Positions 1 to 8,774 of a stretch of DNA of 64,000 nt are shown one piece after another (positions within the stretch are counted from its first letter, which is position 1; every line of letters starts with the position of its first letter). The translations under genes were made by a program, and so were the position numbers. The stretch is from Candidatus Melainabacteria bacterium (GTDB taxonomy: Bacteria > Cyanobacteriota > Vampirovibrionia > Obscuribacterales > Obscuribacteraceae): positions 1 to 64,000 of the forward strand of contig PLXC01000119.1 in assembly GCA_003151275.1 (NCBI GenBank). The letters run 5' to 3'. The notes below the pieces were generated by a model. The model ran no database searches and was not told where the DNA came from. It saw only the letters and a program-made list of their open reading frames with translations.

Positions 1-73
1 CGGTTGATTTTTGGGGATTTAAAAATGAACCGACAGCGGTTGATTTTTGGGGGATTTAAAAATGAACCGACAG
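1..73. repeat. Tandem 36/37-bp repeat with terminator-like hairpins
   Basis: Two near-identical 36- and 37-bp units lie head to tail at 1-36 and 37-73, and the array may continue beyond the window edge. The unit junction forms the hairpin AACCG-ACAG-CGGTT (28-41) followed by GATTTTT. It is preceded by AAAAATG, so the reverse strand also reads as stem plus T-run. The same stem recurs at 6855, 10556 and 35037. As it lies just past the nrdR stop at 126, it probably ends nrdR transcription on the minus strand; that role is inferred. Confidence 0.7.
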
Positions 74-125
74 CCAGAATTAAAAAATTGAACCACCAAA
101 TGTCCGGTCATTCCTCAGCTGAAAG

Positions 126-626
126 TCAGGCACTAGATACGGTGGCTTCTTCCGGTTCAGTGGAAGAAAGAAGAGTTTTAGTGTCTTTTAGAGTGTTGAG
201 TTCAACTATAAAGTCTTCGATGGAGCGAAATTGACGATAGACAGAGGCAAAGCGGACATAAGCGACTTCGTCCAGATTCCGTAATCGGGCCAGGGCAAAC
301 TCGCCCAATAATGTGGAGGGAACTTCGCGCTTGCCAAGCGAAGCTAATTCATTTTCCAACGCATCAACTAGGTCATCTATTTGTTCGGCTGTGATTGTTG
401 TTTTCGATACGGCCCGAGTCAATCCAGCTCTGAGTTTTTCTCTCATGTAGGGTTCGCGACTGCCCGAGCGCTTTACTACGAGAAACTGGACCACTTCGAC
501 GCGTTCGTAAGTCGTGAATCGTTTGTCACACTGTTCGCATTGACGTCGTCTGCGAACGGATTTTTCTCCCGTCAAACGAGACTCGAGAACGCGGCTATCT
601 CTGTGATTGCAAAATGGGCAAAACAT
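126..626 (-). CDS. nrdR: Transcriptional repressor NrdR
   Basis: NrdR is a zinc-ribbon and ATP-cone repressor that senses dATP/ATP and controls ribonucleotide reductase genes. The 166-residue protein starts MFCPFC. Zinc ligands are C3, C6, C30 and C33, followed by the basic run RRRR and an ATP-cone at about 48-138, which is the full family architecture and length. An in-frame start 17 codons upstream exists, but the family begins at the MxCPxC motif, so ATG 626 is preferred. A TATAAT lies only 9 nt upstream of this ATG, with no clear Shine-Dalgarno sequence, which would suit a very short or leaderless transcript. It diverges from the J-domain gene. No nrd structural gene is in the window. Confidence 0.95.
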   Translation of the reverse strand: MFCPFCNHRDSRVLESRLTGEKSVRRRRQCEQCDKRFTTYERVEVVQFLVVKRSGSREPYMREKLRAGLTRAVSKTTITAEQIDDLVDALENELASLGKREVPSTLLGEFALARLRNLDEVAYVRFASVYRQFRSIEDFIVELNTLKDTKTLLSSTEPEEATVSSA

Positions 627-635
627 CTCAGTCCA

Positions 636-641
636 ATTATA
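636..641 (-). promoter_or_regulatory. Candidate -10 box of nrdR
   Basis: The minus strand reads TATAAT here, ending 9 nt before the nrdR ATG. No convincing -35 hexamer is seen at 16-18 nt. If used, transcription would begin almost at the start codon. Based on consensus match only. Confidence 0.35.
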
Positions 642-755
642 GAACAGGCATTGTCCCTGCATTGCATACTCTATCAATGAATTGCTCGCGGGCGCTTAAA
701 TACACGTTCTATGATGTAATAATGGTTATCAGTGGCAACTTTTCCCATACATTAA

Positions 756-1430
756 ATGCAAAAGAGGCAGACAAATTACTATCAAATGCTGGGGCTCCAA
801 CCCGAGGTAAGCGCGCTTGAAATCAAACGGGCTTATCGGGCATTAGTTAAAAGTCATCACCCAGATGTCGAATATCATGAGCAGACCGTCAGCGAGAGGG
901 ATCGCGCCACAGAGTTCATGATGAGGCTCAACGAAGCCTACGAAACATTGATCGACAAGTCAAAGCGTGCAGCTTATGACTCGTTAATTTCGGCTCAAGG
1001 CAACGGTCGTCGAACAGCCCGATTCACAGACCTTGATGAATCTGAAAATCGGGACGTTTATTTGCGAACGAATTTTCATCCAGCCAGGCAGTCGATGCTT
1101 CGCGTTCTGAAGAAATATAAGCAGCAGTTGAGTGACCTGTCTCTTGATATTTATGACGACGAACTGGTAGGAACGTTTGAGAAGTATGTTGATGAGGTGG
1201 AAGATACTCTCAGGAAAGCGTCTCAGTCTTTATCCGAACGAATAGTACCGAGTTCTCTTGATGGAGCGGTGACAATGATGCGCTACTCGATAGCCCAAGC
1301 CGTCGATGGTCTAGACGAAATGCGCCGATTTTGTCAGAACTATGATTACGACCACTTGCACATGGCTGGTAATTTATTTCGAGAGTCATCAGATTTATCA
1401 AAACAAGGACTGCAATTAAGCAAACGCTGA
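756..1430 (+). CDS. J-domain (DnaJ-like) co-chaperone
   Basis: This 224-residue protein has an N-terminal J domain at about residues 6-76 with the HPD motif at 35-37, the signature that stimulates Hsp70/DnaK ATPase. It lacks the Gly/Phe region and cysteine-rich zinc centre of true DnaJ, so it is a type III J protein. Residues 100-224 are predicted mainly helical and lack a recognisable substrate-binding domain, so the client is unknown. The sequence around the start has no strong ribosome-binding site. It is divergent from nrdR and convergent with the gene ending at 1435, only 4 bp away. Confidence 0.85.
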   Translation: MQKRQTNYYQMLGLQPEVSALEIKRAYRALVKSHHPDVEYHEQTVSERDRATEFMMRLNEAYETLIDKSKRAAYDSLISAQGNGRRTARFTDLDESENRDVYLRTNFHPARQSMLRVLKKYKQQLSDLSLDIYDDELVGTFEKYVDEVEDTLRKASQSLSERIVPSSLDGAVTMMRYSIAQAVDGLDEMRRFCQNYDYDHLHMAGNLFRESSDLSKQGLQLSKR

Positions 1431-1434
1431 GACC

Positions 1435-1929
1435 TTAGAAAATCTTGTCCAACTGCGCCTCGGAGAGCCAGCCGCGATCTAATATTGCCTGCCGCAATGT
1501 GATATCGCATATGATGCGATCGCTCAAGGCTTGATGCAGTTGCTCATCGGATAGCAGTCCTGACATAACAAGTTTTTGCCCCCAGCGTTCGGTGTGCTGC
1601 GGTGACAAGCGTAAGGATTTTTGTAGCAGCACATAGTGGTGCAGCTCTTCTGCAGTGAGACATCCCGAGTAAACGAAGAATTTTCCTAACGGTAGGTTGT
1701 CGAGCCCATTCGTCTCGTGGACGAGGATTAAATCATCTAGATCTCCAACTGTTAGACGTCCGCAACCGAGAAGCAACTGCGCTAATGCCGGTCGACAGTA
1801 GTACAGTTGGCAAAGAATTTTTGCCGAGTTGAGATCGCCGGCCGTTAGGAAATTCATCAGGGCTCGATAATCCAGCTTGCTGTTAACAGCCTGGGACTCC
1901 GCCGAGGTCGTATATTCTGGTCGTTCCAT
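1435..1929 (-). CDS. Small MshEN/GspE-N-like repeat protein, function unknown
   Basis: I do not recognise this 164-residue protein as a named gene. It contains repeats of the pattern LGKFFVYSGCLTAEEL and GQKLVMSGLLSDEQLHQAL, typical of the N-terminal domain of type II secretion ATPases (MshEN/T2SSE_N), which in some proteins binds c-di-GMP. There is no ATPase domain. The start MERPEY at 1929 has a weak GGGAT upstream. A longer start at 1992 adds 21 residues but has no ribosome-binding site. About 180 bp separates it from rimO, so it probably has its own promoter. A regulatory or adaptor role is only a guess. Confidence 0.6.
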   Translation of the reverse strand: MERPEYTTSAESQAVNSKLDYRALMNFLTAGDLNSAKILCQLYYCRPALAQLLLGCGRLTVGDLDDLILVHETNGLDNLPLGKFFVYSGCLTAEELHHYVLLQKSLRLSPQHTERWGQKLVMSGLLSDEQLHQALSDRIICDITLRQAILDRGWLSEAQLDKIF

Positions 1930-2108
1930 TTTTATCCCATGCCAACTGAATGAGTATGCCCAGCTCCGATCGGACGGTAACGTGCATATCATTGAAAAAG
2001 TTGATCATGATTCTATGATTGTGACTCTAATTTCTTGTTTGTGAACTTCCTGCCGCAAGTTTAATAGATCTTTTTATTCGAGTCCGTATCTGAGAGTTTT
2101 TTCAAACC

Positions 2109-3476
2109 CTAGCGCTTTCCGCTTAGTACCAATGGCGGTGCAGGAGTGGCCACTTCCACTACCGTGCCATATAGGTCATATGGTCCGCATCTGTCTATCG
2201 TGACTCGGACAATTTCCCCCATAGTGATCAAATCACCGTCAGGATCAGTTACGTAAACTTGATTGTCGATAGAAGGAGCATCCCATTGTGAACGCCCGCA
2301 GTAAAGGTTTTTCCGCTCGTCAAAACTTTCAATTAACACATCAATTTCATGGCCGACTAGCTTTTCGTTGTGCTCTAAGGCAATTGCATGTTGAATTTGC
2401 ATGATCCGTTTACGACGACTTTTTTTCGTCTTCTCCGTAATCTGATCTTCCATGTGTCCACTTGGCACTTCCATTTGGCGCGAGTAGGCAAATACTCCTA
2501 GACGATCAAACTTTTGGGATTCGATAAATTGGGCGAGATGCTCAAAATGTTCATCCGTTTCGCCGGGAAAACCGACGATAAATGTCGAGCGAATACGCAC
2601 TCCCGGAATCAGTTGGCGGATTTTTTCGACCGTCTTTTCCGGATGCAATGGGCGCGCCATTGCTTTCAGAACTTGCGGATGCGAGTGTTGTAGAGGGATG
2701 TCGACGTATTTCACCACTTTCGGAAGTTCTGCAATTGTCTTCAGTAATTCATCTGGTGTTTCAGTTGGGTAGGCATACATGATCCTGAGCCATTCAAGAT
2801 CTTCGATATCATGTAAGGCGCGCAACAAGTCGGAAAGCGCCATGCGCTTATAGATATCCAGTCCGTAATAGGTAGAATCTTGCGAAACTAAAATGATCTC
2901 TTTAACGCCGGAGGCGACCAGCATGCGCGCTTCTTTCACTAGCGATTCTATAGATCTAGATCTGAAATCCCCTCTTAATTGAGGAATGATGCAAAAGGTG
3001 CATCGGTGGTCGCAGCCTTCAGCAATCTTTAAGTATGCAGAAGCGCCAATGCCAGTCTGCATTCGCGGCAGCACATCTTCATGATAATCATTCGGGATAT
3101 CGCTTACCTGCACCACCCGTAGTGACGAGTCATTGGCGATTGCCGTTATTACATCAACGATACTGGCAATATCGCCGGTTCCGACAAGCGCTCTGGCCTC
3201 CGGAATCTCTTCCATCAATTCTTCTTTAAAATGCTGGGCCAGACAACCGGCGATGATTAGCTCTTTACCTTGATCAGCAAGCTCAACTAAGGTGCGTACC
3301 GACTCTTGTCTGGCGTCACCGATGAAAGAACAGGTGTTGACCAGACACATATCAGCTTCGTCATTATCAAAAGTAACCTCAAAGCCGGCTTGATTCAGCA
3401 GACCAAGCATGACCTCTGTGTCAGTCTGATTCTTGGGGCAGCCAAGCGAGACGACGCCAATCTTCGGGTTTCGCAT
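2109..3476 (-). CDS. rimO: Ribosomal protein S12 methylthiotransferase RimO
   Basis: RimO is a radical-SAM enzyme that adds a methylthio group to an aspartate of ribosomal protein S12. In the 455-residue product, the UPF0004 cluster cysteines are C13 (GCPKN), C49 (NTCSF) and C78 (GCLAQ). The radical-SAM CxxxCxxC is C155/C159/C162 (GCDHRCTFC), and a TRAM domain lies at the C-terminus. An upstream in-frame ATG at 3491 exists, but GGAG within that extension sits 9 nt before ATG 3476, which also matches the family N-terminus, so 3476 is chosen. It is the last gene of the operon with the RodZ-like and pseudouridine synthase genes, 54 bp after the former. Confidence 0.95.
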   Translation of the reverse strand: MRNPKIGVVSLGCPKNQTDTEVMLGLLNQAGFEVTFDNDEADMCLVNTCSFIGDARQESVRTLVELADQGKELIIAGCLAQHFKEELMEEIPEARALVGTGDIASIVDVITAIANDSSLRVVQVSDIPNDYHEDVLPRMQTGIGASAYLKIAEGCDHRCTFCIIPQLRGDFRSRSIESLVKEARMLVASGVKEIILVSQDSTYYGLDIYKRMALSDLLRALHDIEDLEWLRIMYAYPTETPDELLKTIAELPKVVKYVDIPLQHSHPQVLKAMARPLHPEKTVEKIRQLIPGVRIRSTFIVGFPGETDEHFEHLAQFIESQKFDRLGVFAYSRQMEVPSGHMEDQITEKTKKSRRKRIMQIQHAIALEHNEKLVGHEIDVLIESFDERKNLYCGRSQWDAPSIDNQVYVTDPDGDLITMGEIVRVTIDRCGPYDLYGTVVEVATPAPPLVLSGKR

Positions 3477-3530
3477 AGGACAGAACTCCATTATTGGTCA
3501 GACATAGATCCTGACCAGCGAGCGGATGGC

Positions 3531-4607
3531 TTATTCGCCGCTATCACGCCCCTCAGTATAACGGTAGGGGACGTCAATAGATCTTGATCCGCCAACGGAT
3601 TCGCCAGGTATCGATCTTGCCGGAGCTTCTTCGATGGGACGGAATCTGCGTTTTGGTGCAAAGGGCGGTTCGGTAGAAGGTCGCTTAACGCGCTTTACAG
3701 GCTTAATAGTGGTAAGTGTCGTTGCTGAGCCGGCCGTTTTGATCGTCCCATCTGCAGCTATTGTGCTGCCCGCAGAGACTGGATTTTTAGCCAGGAATGC
3801 TTTCTCGGCTCGCTTTCCAGCCGGTCCAAGTGTTGAAGTTTTACCGTCCACATCTACCGTCACGCTCGCTCCATTGCCAGCCACGATTCTTATACCTTGC
3901 GGGTCTTTATAATCGCGGCGATCACCGGCTTCTAGGTTCCCAATGTACAAAGTCTCGCCTGTGCTCACCGCTTTGATATCGACCCAGACGTGTTGGCTGG
4001 CTGTCAAAGAGAGCTGGGCATCCGTAGTCGCTGGGGCACTGACAGGCGGCGTTGTCGCGACCGTGGTCGGACCTGCTTGAGTGGCAGTTTCCGGTGTGCT
4101 GGTTGGTGGTATTTTGTCAAACTTCGATTGCGGCATCGAGCGCACTAGCTCAGTGTCCGGACCTTTATCGGTGCGCTGCATGTTGTACAAGAAAGTAATC
4201 AAGCCAAAAATCAAGACGATCCAGCAAACAGGAAAGAACACACTCTTGAGAATGTTGGGCGGACGGTCTTCAATGCGTGATCGCTGCACATAAGGTGCGC
4301 TGACCATGACTGGTTGAGCAACGTTAGAACGGCCTCCCCAGCTTGAATCGCCGTTGCCAACTCTTTCCGGAGTCGCTTGCTTACGGTATTCGTCAGAAAG
4401 AATTTGGCCGTTTAAACCAACACACTCAGCGTAGCGCTTTATGAACCCCGCCACATAAACCGGTTCAGGTAAATCGTCGATGACACCAGTATCGATCGCC
4501 TGAAGGTGATTTATCGGAATTTTCGTACGCTCGTATATTTGGGCAAGGGTTAAACCCTGACCCTCACGAGCGACTTTCAACTTTTGGCCGATCTGCTCAA
4601 GTGCCAC
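3531..4607 (-). CDS. rodZ: RodZ-like membrane protein with HTH domain
   Basis: RodZ links the MreB cytoskeleton to the inner membrane. The protein has a cytoplasmic Xre-type HTH_25 domain at about residues 5-70, one membrane segment at about 120-142, a Pro/Thr/Ala-rich linker and a periplasmic DUF4115-type beta domain at about 205-270. A basic Pro-rich tail follows. GTG at 4607 is chosen because it gives the family N-terminus (LEQIGQKLKVAREGQGL) with AGG 8-9 nt upstream. GTG 4640 and ATG 4631 are longer alternatives. It overlaps the upstream pseudouridine synthase by 11 bp, so they are co-transcribed and probably translationally coupled. The mre operon lies 22 kb away. Confidence 0.8.
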   Translation of the reverse strand: MALEQIGQKLKVAREGQGLTLAQIYERTKIPINHLQAIDTGVIDDLPEPVYVAGFIKRYAECVGLNGQILSDEYRKQATPERVGNGDSSWGGRSNVAQPVMVSAPYVQRSRIEDRPPNILKSVFFPVCWIVLIFGLITFLYNMQRTDKGPDTELVRSMPQSKFDKIPPTSTPETATQAGPTTVATTPPVSAPATTDAQLSLTASQHVWVDIKAVSTGETLYIGNLEAGDRRDYKDPQGIRIVAGNGASVTVDVDGKTSTLGPAGKRAEKAFLAKNPVSAGSTIAADGTIKTAGSATTLTTIKPVKRVKRPSTEPPFAPKRRFRPIEEAPARSIPGESVGGSRSIDVPYRYTEGRDSGE

Positions 4608-5322
4608 GTAACAAACCTGATTTGAGTGCATTAACTTCACGAACGGTCAAATGACGCCATTCTCCCGGCTCCATTTCCCCCAATTGTAACTCACCTATGG
4701 CAACTCTGACCAAACGGATGATCGGGTAGCCGAGCTTGGCACACATGCGCCTTATCTGTCTGTTGCGCCCTTCCCGGATAGCAATCTCGAAAATTGATTC
4801 ATCTTCGCTTCGGTTTATTAAGCTTGTCTCGGCCGGCAGTGTAAAGCCATCATCTAGCCTCATTCCTTTGGCCAAATGCTTTAGAGCGGCGTCTGTGATT
4901 TTACCCTGTACCAGCGCTTCATATCGCTTAAACACGTGCTGAGATGGGTGAGCAAGGGCCTGTGCTAATTCGCCGTCATTGGTCAGGACTATTAGTCCTT
5001 CCGAATCCATGTCCAGGCGCCCCACTGGCTTCAAGTGCGTCAGCTTGCCAGGCAGGAGCTCTAGGATGGATTGCCGACCCAGATCATCGCTACAGGTCGT
5101 GACGATGCCTCGCGGCTTGTTGAGCGCAATATAATCCAGTTTTTTGGCAGTAAGTTTTTCTCCATCAACGACAAGATGATCCTTGGCCGGATCGATAGCC
5201 AAGTTGAAGTCCGTGACGATGGTACCGTTGACTCTGACCTTGCCCGCAGCGATCAGCTCGTCGGCGCGCCGCCTCGAGCAGAAGCCCGTCGCAGCAATAG
5301 CTCTATTGAGCCTGAAATTCAT
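4597..5322 (-). CDS. RsuA/RluB-family rRNA pseudouridine synthase
   Basis: This 241-residue enzyme converts a specific rRNA uridine to pseudouridine. It has an N-terminal S4 RNA-binding domain (residues 1-60) and a PseudoU_synth_2 catalytic domain containing the family motif GRLDMDSEGL, with D104 as catalytic aspartate. The motif REGRNRQIRRM further on is also typical. Length and the S4 domain fit RluB, RluE, RluF or RsuA; which position (16S or 23S) is modified cannot be told from sequence alone. It lies in an operon behind YtxH-like genes and overlaps the RodZ-like gene. Confidence 0.92.
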   Translation of the reverse strand: MNFRLNRAIAATGFCSRRRADELIAAGKVRVNGTIVTDFNLAIDPAKDHLVVDGEKLTAKKLDYIALNKPRGIVTTCSDDLGRQSILELLPGKLTHLKPVGRLDMDSEGLIVLTNDGELAQALAHPSQHVFKRYEALVQGKITDAALKHLAKGMRLDDGFTLPAETSLINRSEDESIFEIAIREGRNRQIRRMCAKLGYPIIRLVRVAIGELQLGEMEPGEWRHLTVREVNALKSGLLRGT

Positions 5323-5359
5323 TGGCGTTCTTTGCTTTGCACCAAATGTGGTGCCGGAA

Positions 5360-5704
5360 TCAGCCGGAGGTCATCGACTCGACGTCGTCGACGAGCACTT
5401 GCGTGCTTTGCCCTGCAAGTTCCTGAATTTTATTCGAGATAGTTTCTTTGGTACCGGCCAGACCTTCGGACGCTTTTTTGATCACATCGCCGCTGCGCTG
5501 CTGAACATCATTGATCGCAGCTCCACCCTTCTTCTTTATATCACCAATTGAATCGCTGGCTGTTTTGTACAAGTCTTCTGAGCCGTCTGCTAGCTGTCGG
5601 CGCAGGTCTGCTCCCGACTTAGGTGCAGACAACATACCAAATAGGAATCCCATGATTCCGCCAACCAAAAGCCCTTCAAAAAATCTACCGCTTGAGTCCG
5701 ACAT
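5360..5704 (-). CDS. YtxH-like membrane protein
   Basis: This 114-residue protein has one N-terminal hydrophobic segment (about residues 7-27, Gly-rich) followed directly by APKSGADLR, the hallmark of YtxH/gas-vesicle-like proteins, then an amphipathic helical tail with Lys/Asp and Ser/Thr. ATG 5704 is preferred over GTG 5713 because GAGGTG lies 6 nt upstream. It overlaps the upstream DUF948-like gene by 20 bp. Function in the family is poorly defined; a membrane-attached stress role is assumed for homologues. Confidence 0.8.
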   Translation of the reverse strand: MSDSSGRFFEGLLVGGIMGFLFGMLSAPKSGADLRRQLADGSEDLYKTASDSIGDIKKKGGAAINDVQQRSGDVIKKASEGLAGTKETISNKIQELAGQSTQVLVDDVESMTSG

Positions 5705-6155
5705 TATCTTCACCTCGGTCCATTACTATGTGTCTGCTATCAGACGGAGTCCTTCCCTTCTCGCTATGTTCTCTAGATTCGTGTTTGCCCTCTAAATAGG
5801 ATTTGACGCCAGCAAAGAGACCATGTGCCCATACGGACGATTGTTTTGTTGCTGATCCAGCTACCTTAGTCAGAGTTCCACTTACGTCTTCCACCTTGTG
5901 AGTGACCGTGCCCATAGTTTGCCCAGCAATTTGTTTGAGTTCGCCAACACCGACCACCACTTTTTGAACTTCTTGTAGTGTTGGTCCAAGCTCTTCTTCC
6001 AGTGTCACTGCCAGTTTTTCGTATGCTGAAAGTGTGCGATTAATTTGTGGTATCAGAGTCATCCCCGCCCAGACGAGAGCACAGACAGAAAAGCCTAGGA
6101 AAAGCAGCGCTCCAAAAACCAAACCATTTATCGAACTGAGCGGATCCAAAATCAT
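5685..6155 (-). CDS. DUF948-like membrane protein
   Basis: This 156-residue protein has a single N-terminal membrane segment (about residues 9-35), then a long helical region (about 40-105) with regularly spaced hydrophobics, as in DUF948 proteins that often accompany YtxH genes. The C-terminus is polar and Arg/Glu-rich. It sits between two YtxH-like genes, overlapping the downstream one and 27 bp from the upstream one, so the three probably act together at the membrane. The precise role is unknown. Confidence 0.72.
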   Translation of the reverse strand: MILDPLSSINGLVFGALLFLGFSVCALVWAGMTLIPQINRTLSAYEKLAVTLEEELGPTLQEVQKVVVGVGELKQIAGQTMGTVTHKVEDVSGTLTKVAGSATKQSSVWAHGLFAGVKSYLEGKHESREHSEKGRTPSDSRHIVMDRGEDNVGLKR

Positions 6156-6182
6156 TCCCCTTAATCAGCGGTCGGCTTTTTA

Positions 6183-6539
6183 TTAACGGTGTTGAAATGG
6201 CAAAACTGACGAACTGCCTAGTTCTAACTCCTCGCGTTTTTTTGCCGCAGCCAGTTTGCCCGCAGCCACAGCGCGTTTTAGTCTCAACGTCTGCTCTTCA
6301 ATAAGGAGCTGACAGTAATTCAAGCCTGAGGCGTAGAGATCAAGCGAGTCATCCACAAGTTCGCTAACTCGTTCAGGCATGTCAGTCGCTGTCTGCTTGA
6401 TAACGCCTCTAACTTCAATACCTGGTTTTGGGGCGGTGAGCAAAGCAAGAGCCGCTCCACCGAGGGCGCCTACGACAAGACCCACGAACCAAGAGCCGGT
6501 TCCGGAGCCCGTCGCTTCATCATCATTATGCTTACCCAT
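6183..6539 (-). CDS. YtxH-like membrane protein (second copy)
   Basis: This 118-residue protein begins with a polar stretch, then a Gly/Ala-rich membrane segment (about residues 16-36) ending in TAPKPGIEVR, the same YtxH-type junction seen in the gene ending at 5360. A helical tail of about 70 residues follows, with the Lys/Ala-rich stretch KRAVAAGKLAAAKKREE. It is the first gene of the minus-strand operon running through to rimO. The two YtxH-like copies are clearly diverged and may be subunits of one assembly (inferred). Confidence 0.78.
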   Translation of the reverse strand: MGKHNDDEATGSGTGSWFVGLVVGALGGAALALLTAPKPGIEVRGVIKQTATDMPERVSELVDDSLDLYASGLNYCQLLIEEQTLRLKRAVAAGKLAAAKKREELELGSSSVLPFQHR

Positions 6540-6948
6540 TCGATAGTCTCCGATCTTACTGATTCAATTTGTACGATTCATTGAGTGCGATGCCGATGCA
6601 CTGAGGTTCATCAGCTTCCTTGAGGATCTTGGTATCCAGTACAATAGTGGAGTATATCACCCAGAATAACTGTACAGTTGGGGCGCAAGCAGCATTTGCA
6701 CATTTATTTATTGGATGACCTAGTCTTTTTTTGTTCAATCGCACTGTTGTTTGAGACCGTTGCTGGCTTGGCAGCTGTAATTTTGCAACGTGACACGTCT
6801 GCTGACCGTAGTCTCGTGCTTTTCGACTTCCTTCTTACGCATCTTAATAAAATGAACCGCTGACGGTTGATTTTTTTAAATCGCGAATTGAACTTTTTAG
6901 CCAACTCCACCGTTTATCTAATTGTTAGGTAAAGCGGGAGGAAGGAGT
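6540..6948. other. Intergenic region with one terminator-like hairpin
   Basis: This 409-bp stretch lies between the YtxH operon and the transposase fragment. Short open frames exist on both strands but have no ribosome-binding site or recognisable family. The only clear structure is the hairpin at 6855-6877. The operon promoter probably lies in the left half, but no convincing -35/-10 pair was found. Confidence 0.5.
6855..6877 (+). terminator. Terminator-like hairpin AACCG-CTGA-CGGTT plus T-run
   Basis: The stem AACCG/CGGTT with loop CTGA is followed by GATTTTTTT. It shares flanks (AATGAACCG and CGGTTGATTTTT) with the left-edge repeat and the metG terminator. There is no obvious plus-strand gene upstream, so here it may act on antisense transcripts or be a scattered repeat copy. 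Confidence 0.55.
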
Positions 6949-7287
6949 TTGAATAGCGCAGCCAAACATAGTCTAAATAAAGAAGAACTACGCGAGAGAG
7001 TTGAAAAAATTGATTTTCTATTTACTCACGATGCTGACTATTTGGAATATCTATACGGGTTCGTTCCCGGAGGTCTCAAATGCAAATTTTGCGAAAGTAC
7101 TAATTTGAGTAAAGAATACGGAGACAGAACTGCATTGTGTTTGCCGTGTGGGAAAATCACTCATCTTACTGCTTCGACTGTTTTCCATGGTGTGAGATTG
7201 GTTCGAGAATGGCTTCATAGACCGAAAACGTTGGACTGTCGGAGCCTTATTCAGAGCTTGCCTGAAAGCTCCGCGCATTACGAATAA
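6949..7287 (+). pseudogene. Transposase zinc-ribbon fragment (IS1595/ISXO2-like)
   Basis: The 112-residue reading frame holds two CxxC pairs (CKFC and CLPC) about 20 residues apart, then TASTVFHGVRL. This matches the Zn-binding N-terminal domain of IS1595/ISXO2-type transposases (usually TGTxFH). The DDE catalytic domain is missing: the frame ends at 7287, and a +1/-1 shift would only extend it to about 7339. TTG 6949 has an excellent GGAGG 7 nt upstream, so the fragment may still be translated. No terminal inverted repeats or target duplications were found. The alternative is a domesticated stand-alone zinc-ribbon protein. Confidence 0.55.
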
Positions 7288-7446
7288 GGATTTATTGTCC
7301 TTTGTATCACCACCAATGGTGCATTTTCGTTCTAAGTGAGCCCTGTCCGCGCTCGGATAACTATATGTGTTCTTACATAGAACAGATCAATTCAGCAGAA
7401 TTTGAGCGCCGCCAGCTTTTATCGAGCAGTTAGATTATGCAGGCAA

Positions 7447-8709
7447 TTATCGAGCTGGAGCTTTCTCCATGGCCGCAAATTTACCGGCCAGCAAATCGCA
7501 TAGATGTTCAGCTATCGCTCTTTTCGGCATGCGAGTTAGATTCTCGCGTGTTCCATCTTCGCTGAGAATGACGACGGCGTTATCGTCGCTGCCAAAACCT
7601 ATGTCAGGAACGGTTATGTCATTACCAACGATTACATCCAAATTTTTGCGTTTTAGTTTTTGTGAGGCATTGCTCAGTAATTCTTCTGATTCTGCGGCAA
7701 ATCCTATAATCACTTGGTGCTTTTTCTTAACGCGGCCAAGCAAATCTAAAATGTCAGGATTCTTAGTCAGTTCAAGATTGATGTCTTCAGATTCTGTTTT
7801 TTTGATTTTGTTCGTTGATACCGATAGAGGGCGGAAGTCCGCAACGGCTGCAGTCATCACCAATGCATCGCATGAATCAAACTCACCTTCTACGGCTTCT
7901 TGCATCTCAAATGCTGTTTCTACAAGAATTACCGGATATGCTCGATCGACTTCGACAGTTGATACCAGAGTTACATCAGCGCCGCGCGCGAAAGCTGCAT
8001 CCGCCATGGCTATGCCCATTTTTCCAGAAGATCTGTTACCGATGAAGCGGACTGGATCAATGGGCTCTCTGGTGCCACCGGCGGTGACCATAATGTGCTT
8101 CCCTGACATCGCTCCGTGTGAAACTAGGCGCGAGGCTATTGCCGCCACAATGGTCTCGACTGAAGCCATCTTGCCTGAACCCCAATCGCCGCATGCAACT
8201 TCACCAAACTCAGGCGGGATCACTTCGTACCTGTAGCGATTTTGCAGAATTTCGAGATTGTGGACAACAGAAGGATGCTCCAACATCGTCGGATTCATTG
8301 CCGGGGCGATCATTATCTTGGCCTTTGACGCCAGTACCATGGTTGTGAGCAGCTCATCACAAATGCCGGCGGCTAGCTTTGCAAGAATGTCAGCTGTTGC
8401 TGGCGCGATAATAATCAAATCGGCACGTTTGGCGAGATCTATGTGTTCTGGACGCCACTCGCCATTTGTCCCATATTGCTCACAATGAGACGGATTGCGG
8501 GTAATGGTTTGTAAACTAAGCGGCGTAATGAATTCTTTAGCGTTTTTGGTGAGCACTGCATGCACATCGGCGCCTGAGCGCCTCAGCATAGAAGCAAGAT
8601 CGCAAGCTTTGTACGCAGCTATGCCGCCACTGATGCCCAAAAGAATGGTTTTATTCTCCAGGGGGTTGAATTTTTCAAAGGTTTCTTCCGGCTTCCTATT
8701 CCTTTTCAT
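7447..8709 (-). CDS. coaBC: Bifunctional CoaBC
   Basis: CoaBC joins phosphopantothenate to cysteine (CoaB) and decarboxylates the product to 4'-phosphopantetheine (CoaC) in coenzyme A synthesis. The 420-residue protein has the FMN-dependent CoaC half first (GISGGIAAYK, the substrate-binding PAMNPTM, ACGDWGSGKM with the active Cys). The CoaB half follows (TAGGTREPIDPVRFIGNRSS, AAVADFRP, KIKK). Start ATG 8709 has GGGGAGA 8 nt upstream. It is a single gene, divergent from metG, with about 200 bp between them. Confidence 0.96.
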   Translation of the reverse strand: MKRNRKPEETFEKFNPLENKTILLGISGGIAAYKACDLASMLRRSGADVHAVLTKNAKEFITPLSLQTITRNPSHCEQYGTNGEWRPEHIDLAKRADLIIIAPATADILAKLAAGICDELLTTMVLASKAKIMIAPAMNPTMLEHPSVVHNLEILQNRYRYEVIPPEFGEVACGDWGSGKMASVETIVAAIASRLVSHGAMSGKHIMVTAGGTREPIDPVRFIGNRSSGKMGIAMADAAFARGADVTLVSTVEVDRAYPVILVETAFEMQEAVEGEFDSCDALVMTAAVADFRPLSVSTNKIKKTESEDINLELTKNPDILDLLGRVKKKHQVIIGFAAESEELLSNASQKLKRKNLDVIVGNDITVPDIGFGSDDNAVVILSEDGTRENLTRMPKRAIAEHLCDLLAGKFAAMEKAPAR

Positions 8710-8740
8710 CGATCTTACTCTCCCCTGCTTCGAGTTAGTT

Positions 8741-8774
8741 ATCCTAGGATAGTCTATGCATTAAGCTGCTCGAC
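8741..8774 (+). repeat. Dispersed palindromic repeat, copy 1 (diverged)
   Basis: This reads ATCCTAGGAT then AGTCTATGCATTAAGCTGCTCGAC. It matches the two better-conserved copies at 23638-23671 (reverse orientation) and 41260-41294, which carry ATCCGAGGAT and GCAGCAAGCTGC. The element contains two short palindromes in tandem. It lies in the coaBC-metG divergent spacer. Confidence 0.6.

Noticed and set aside
6556..6910. Several 60-70-codon ORFs on both strands upstream of the transposase fragment
   Set aside because: They overlap one another, lack ribosome-binding sites and show no family features.
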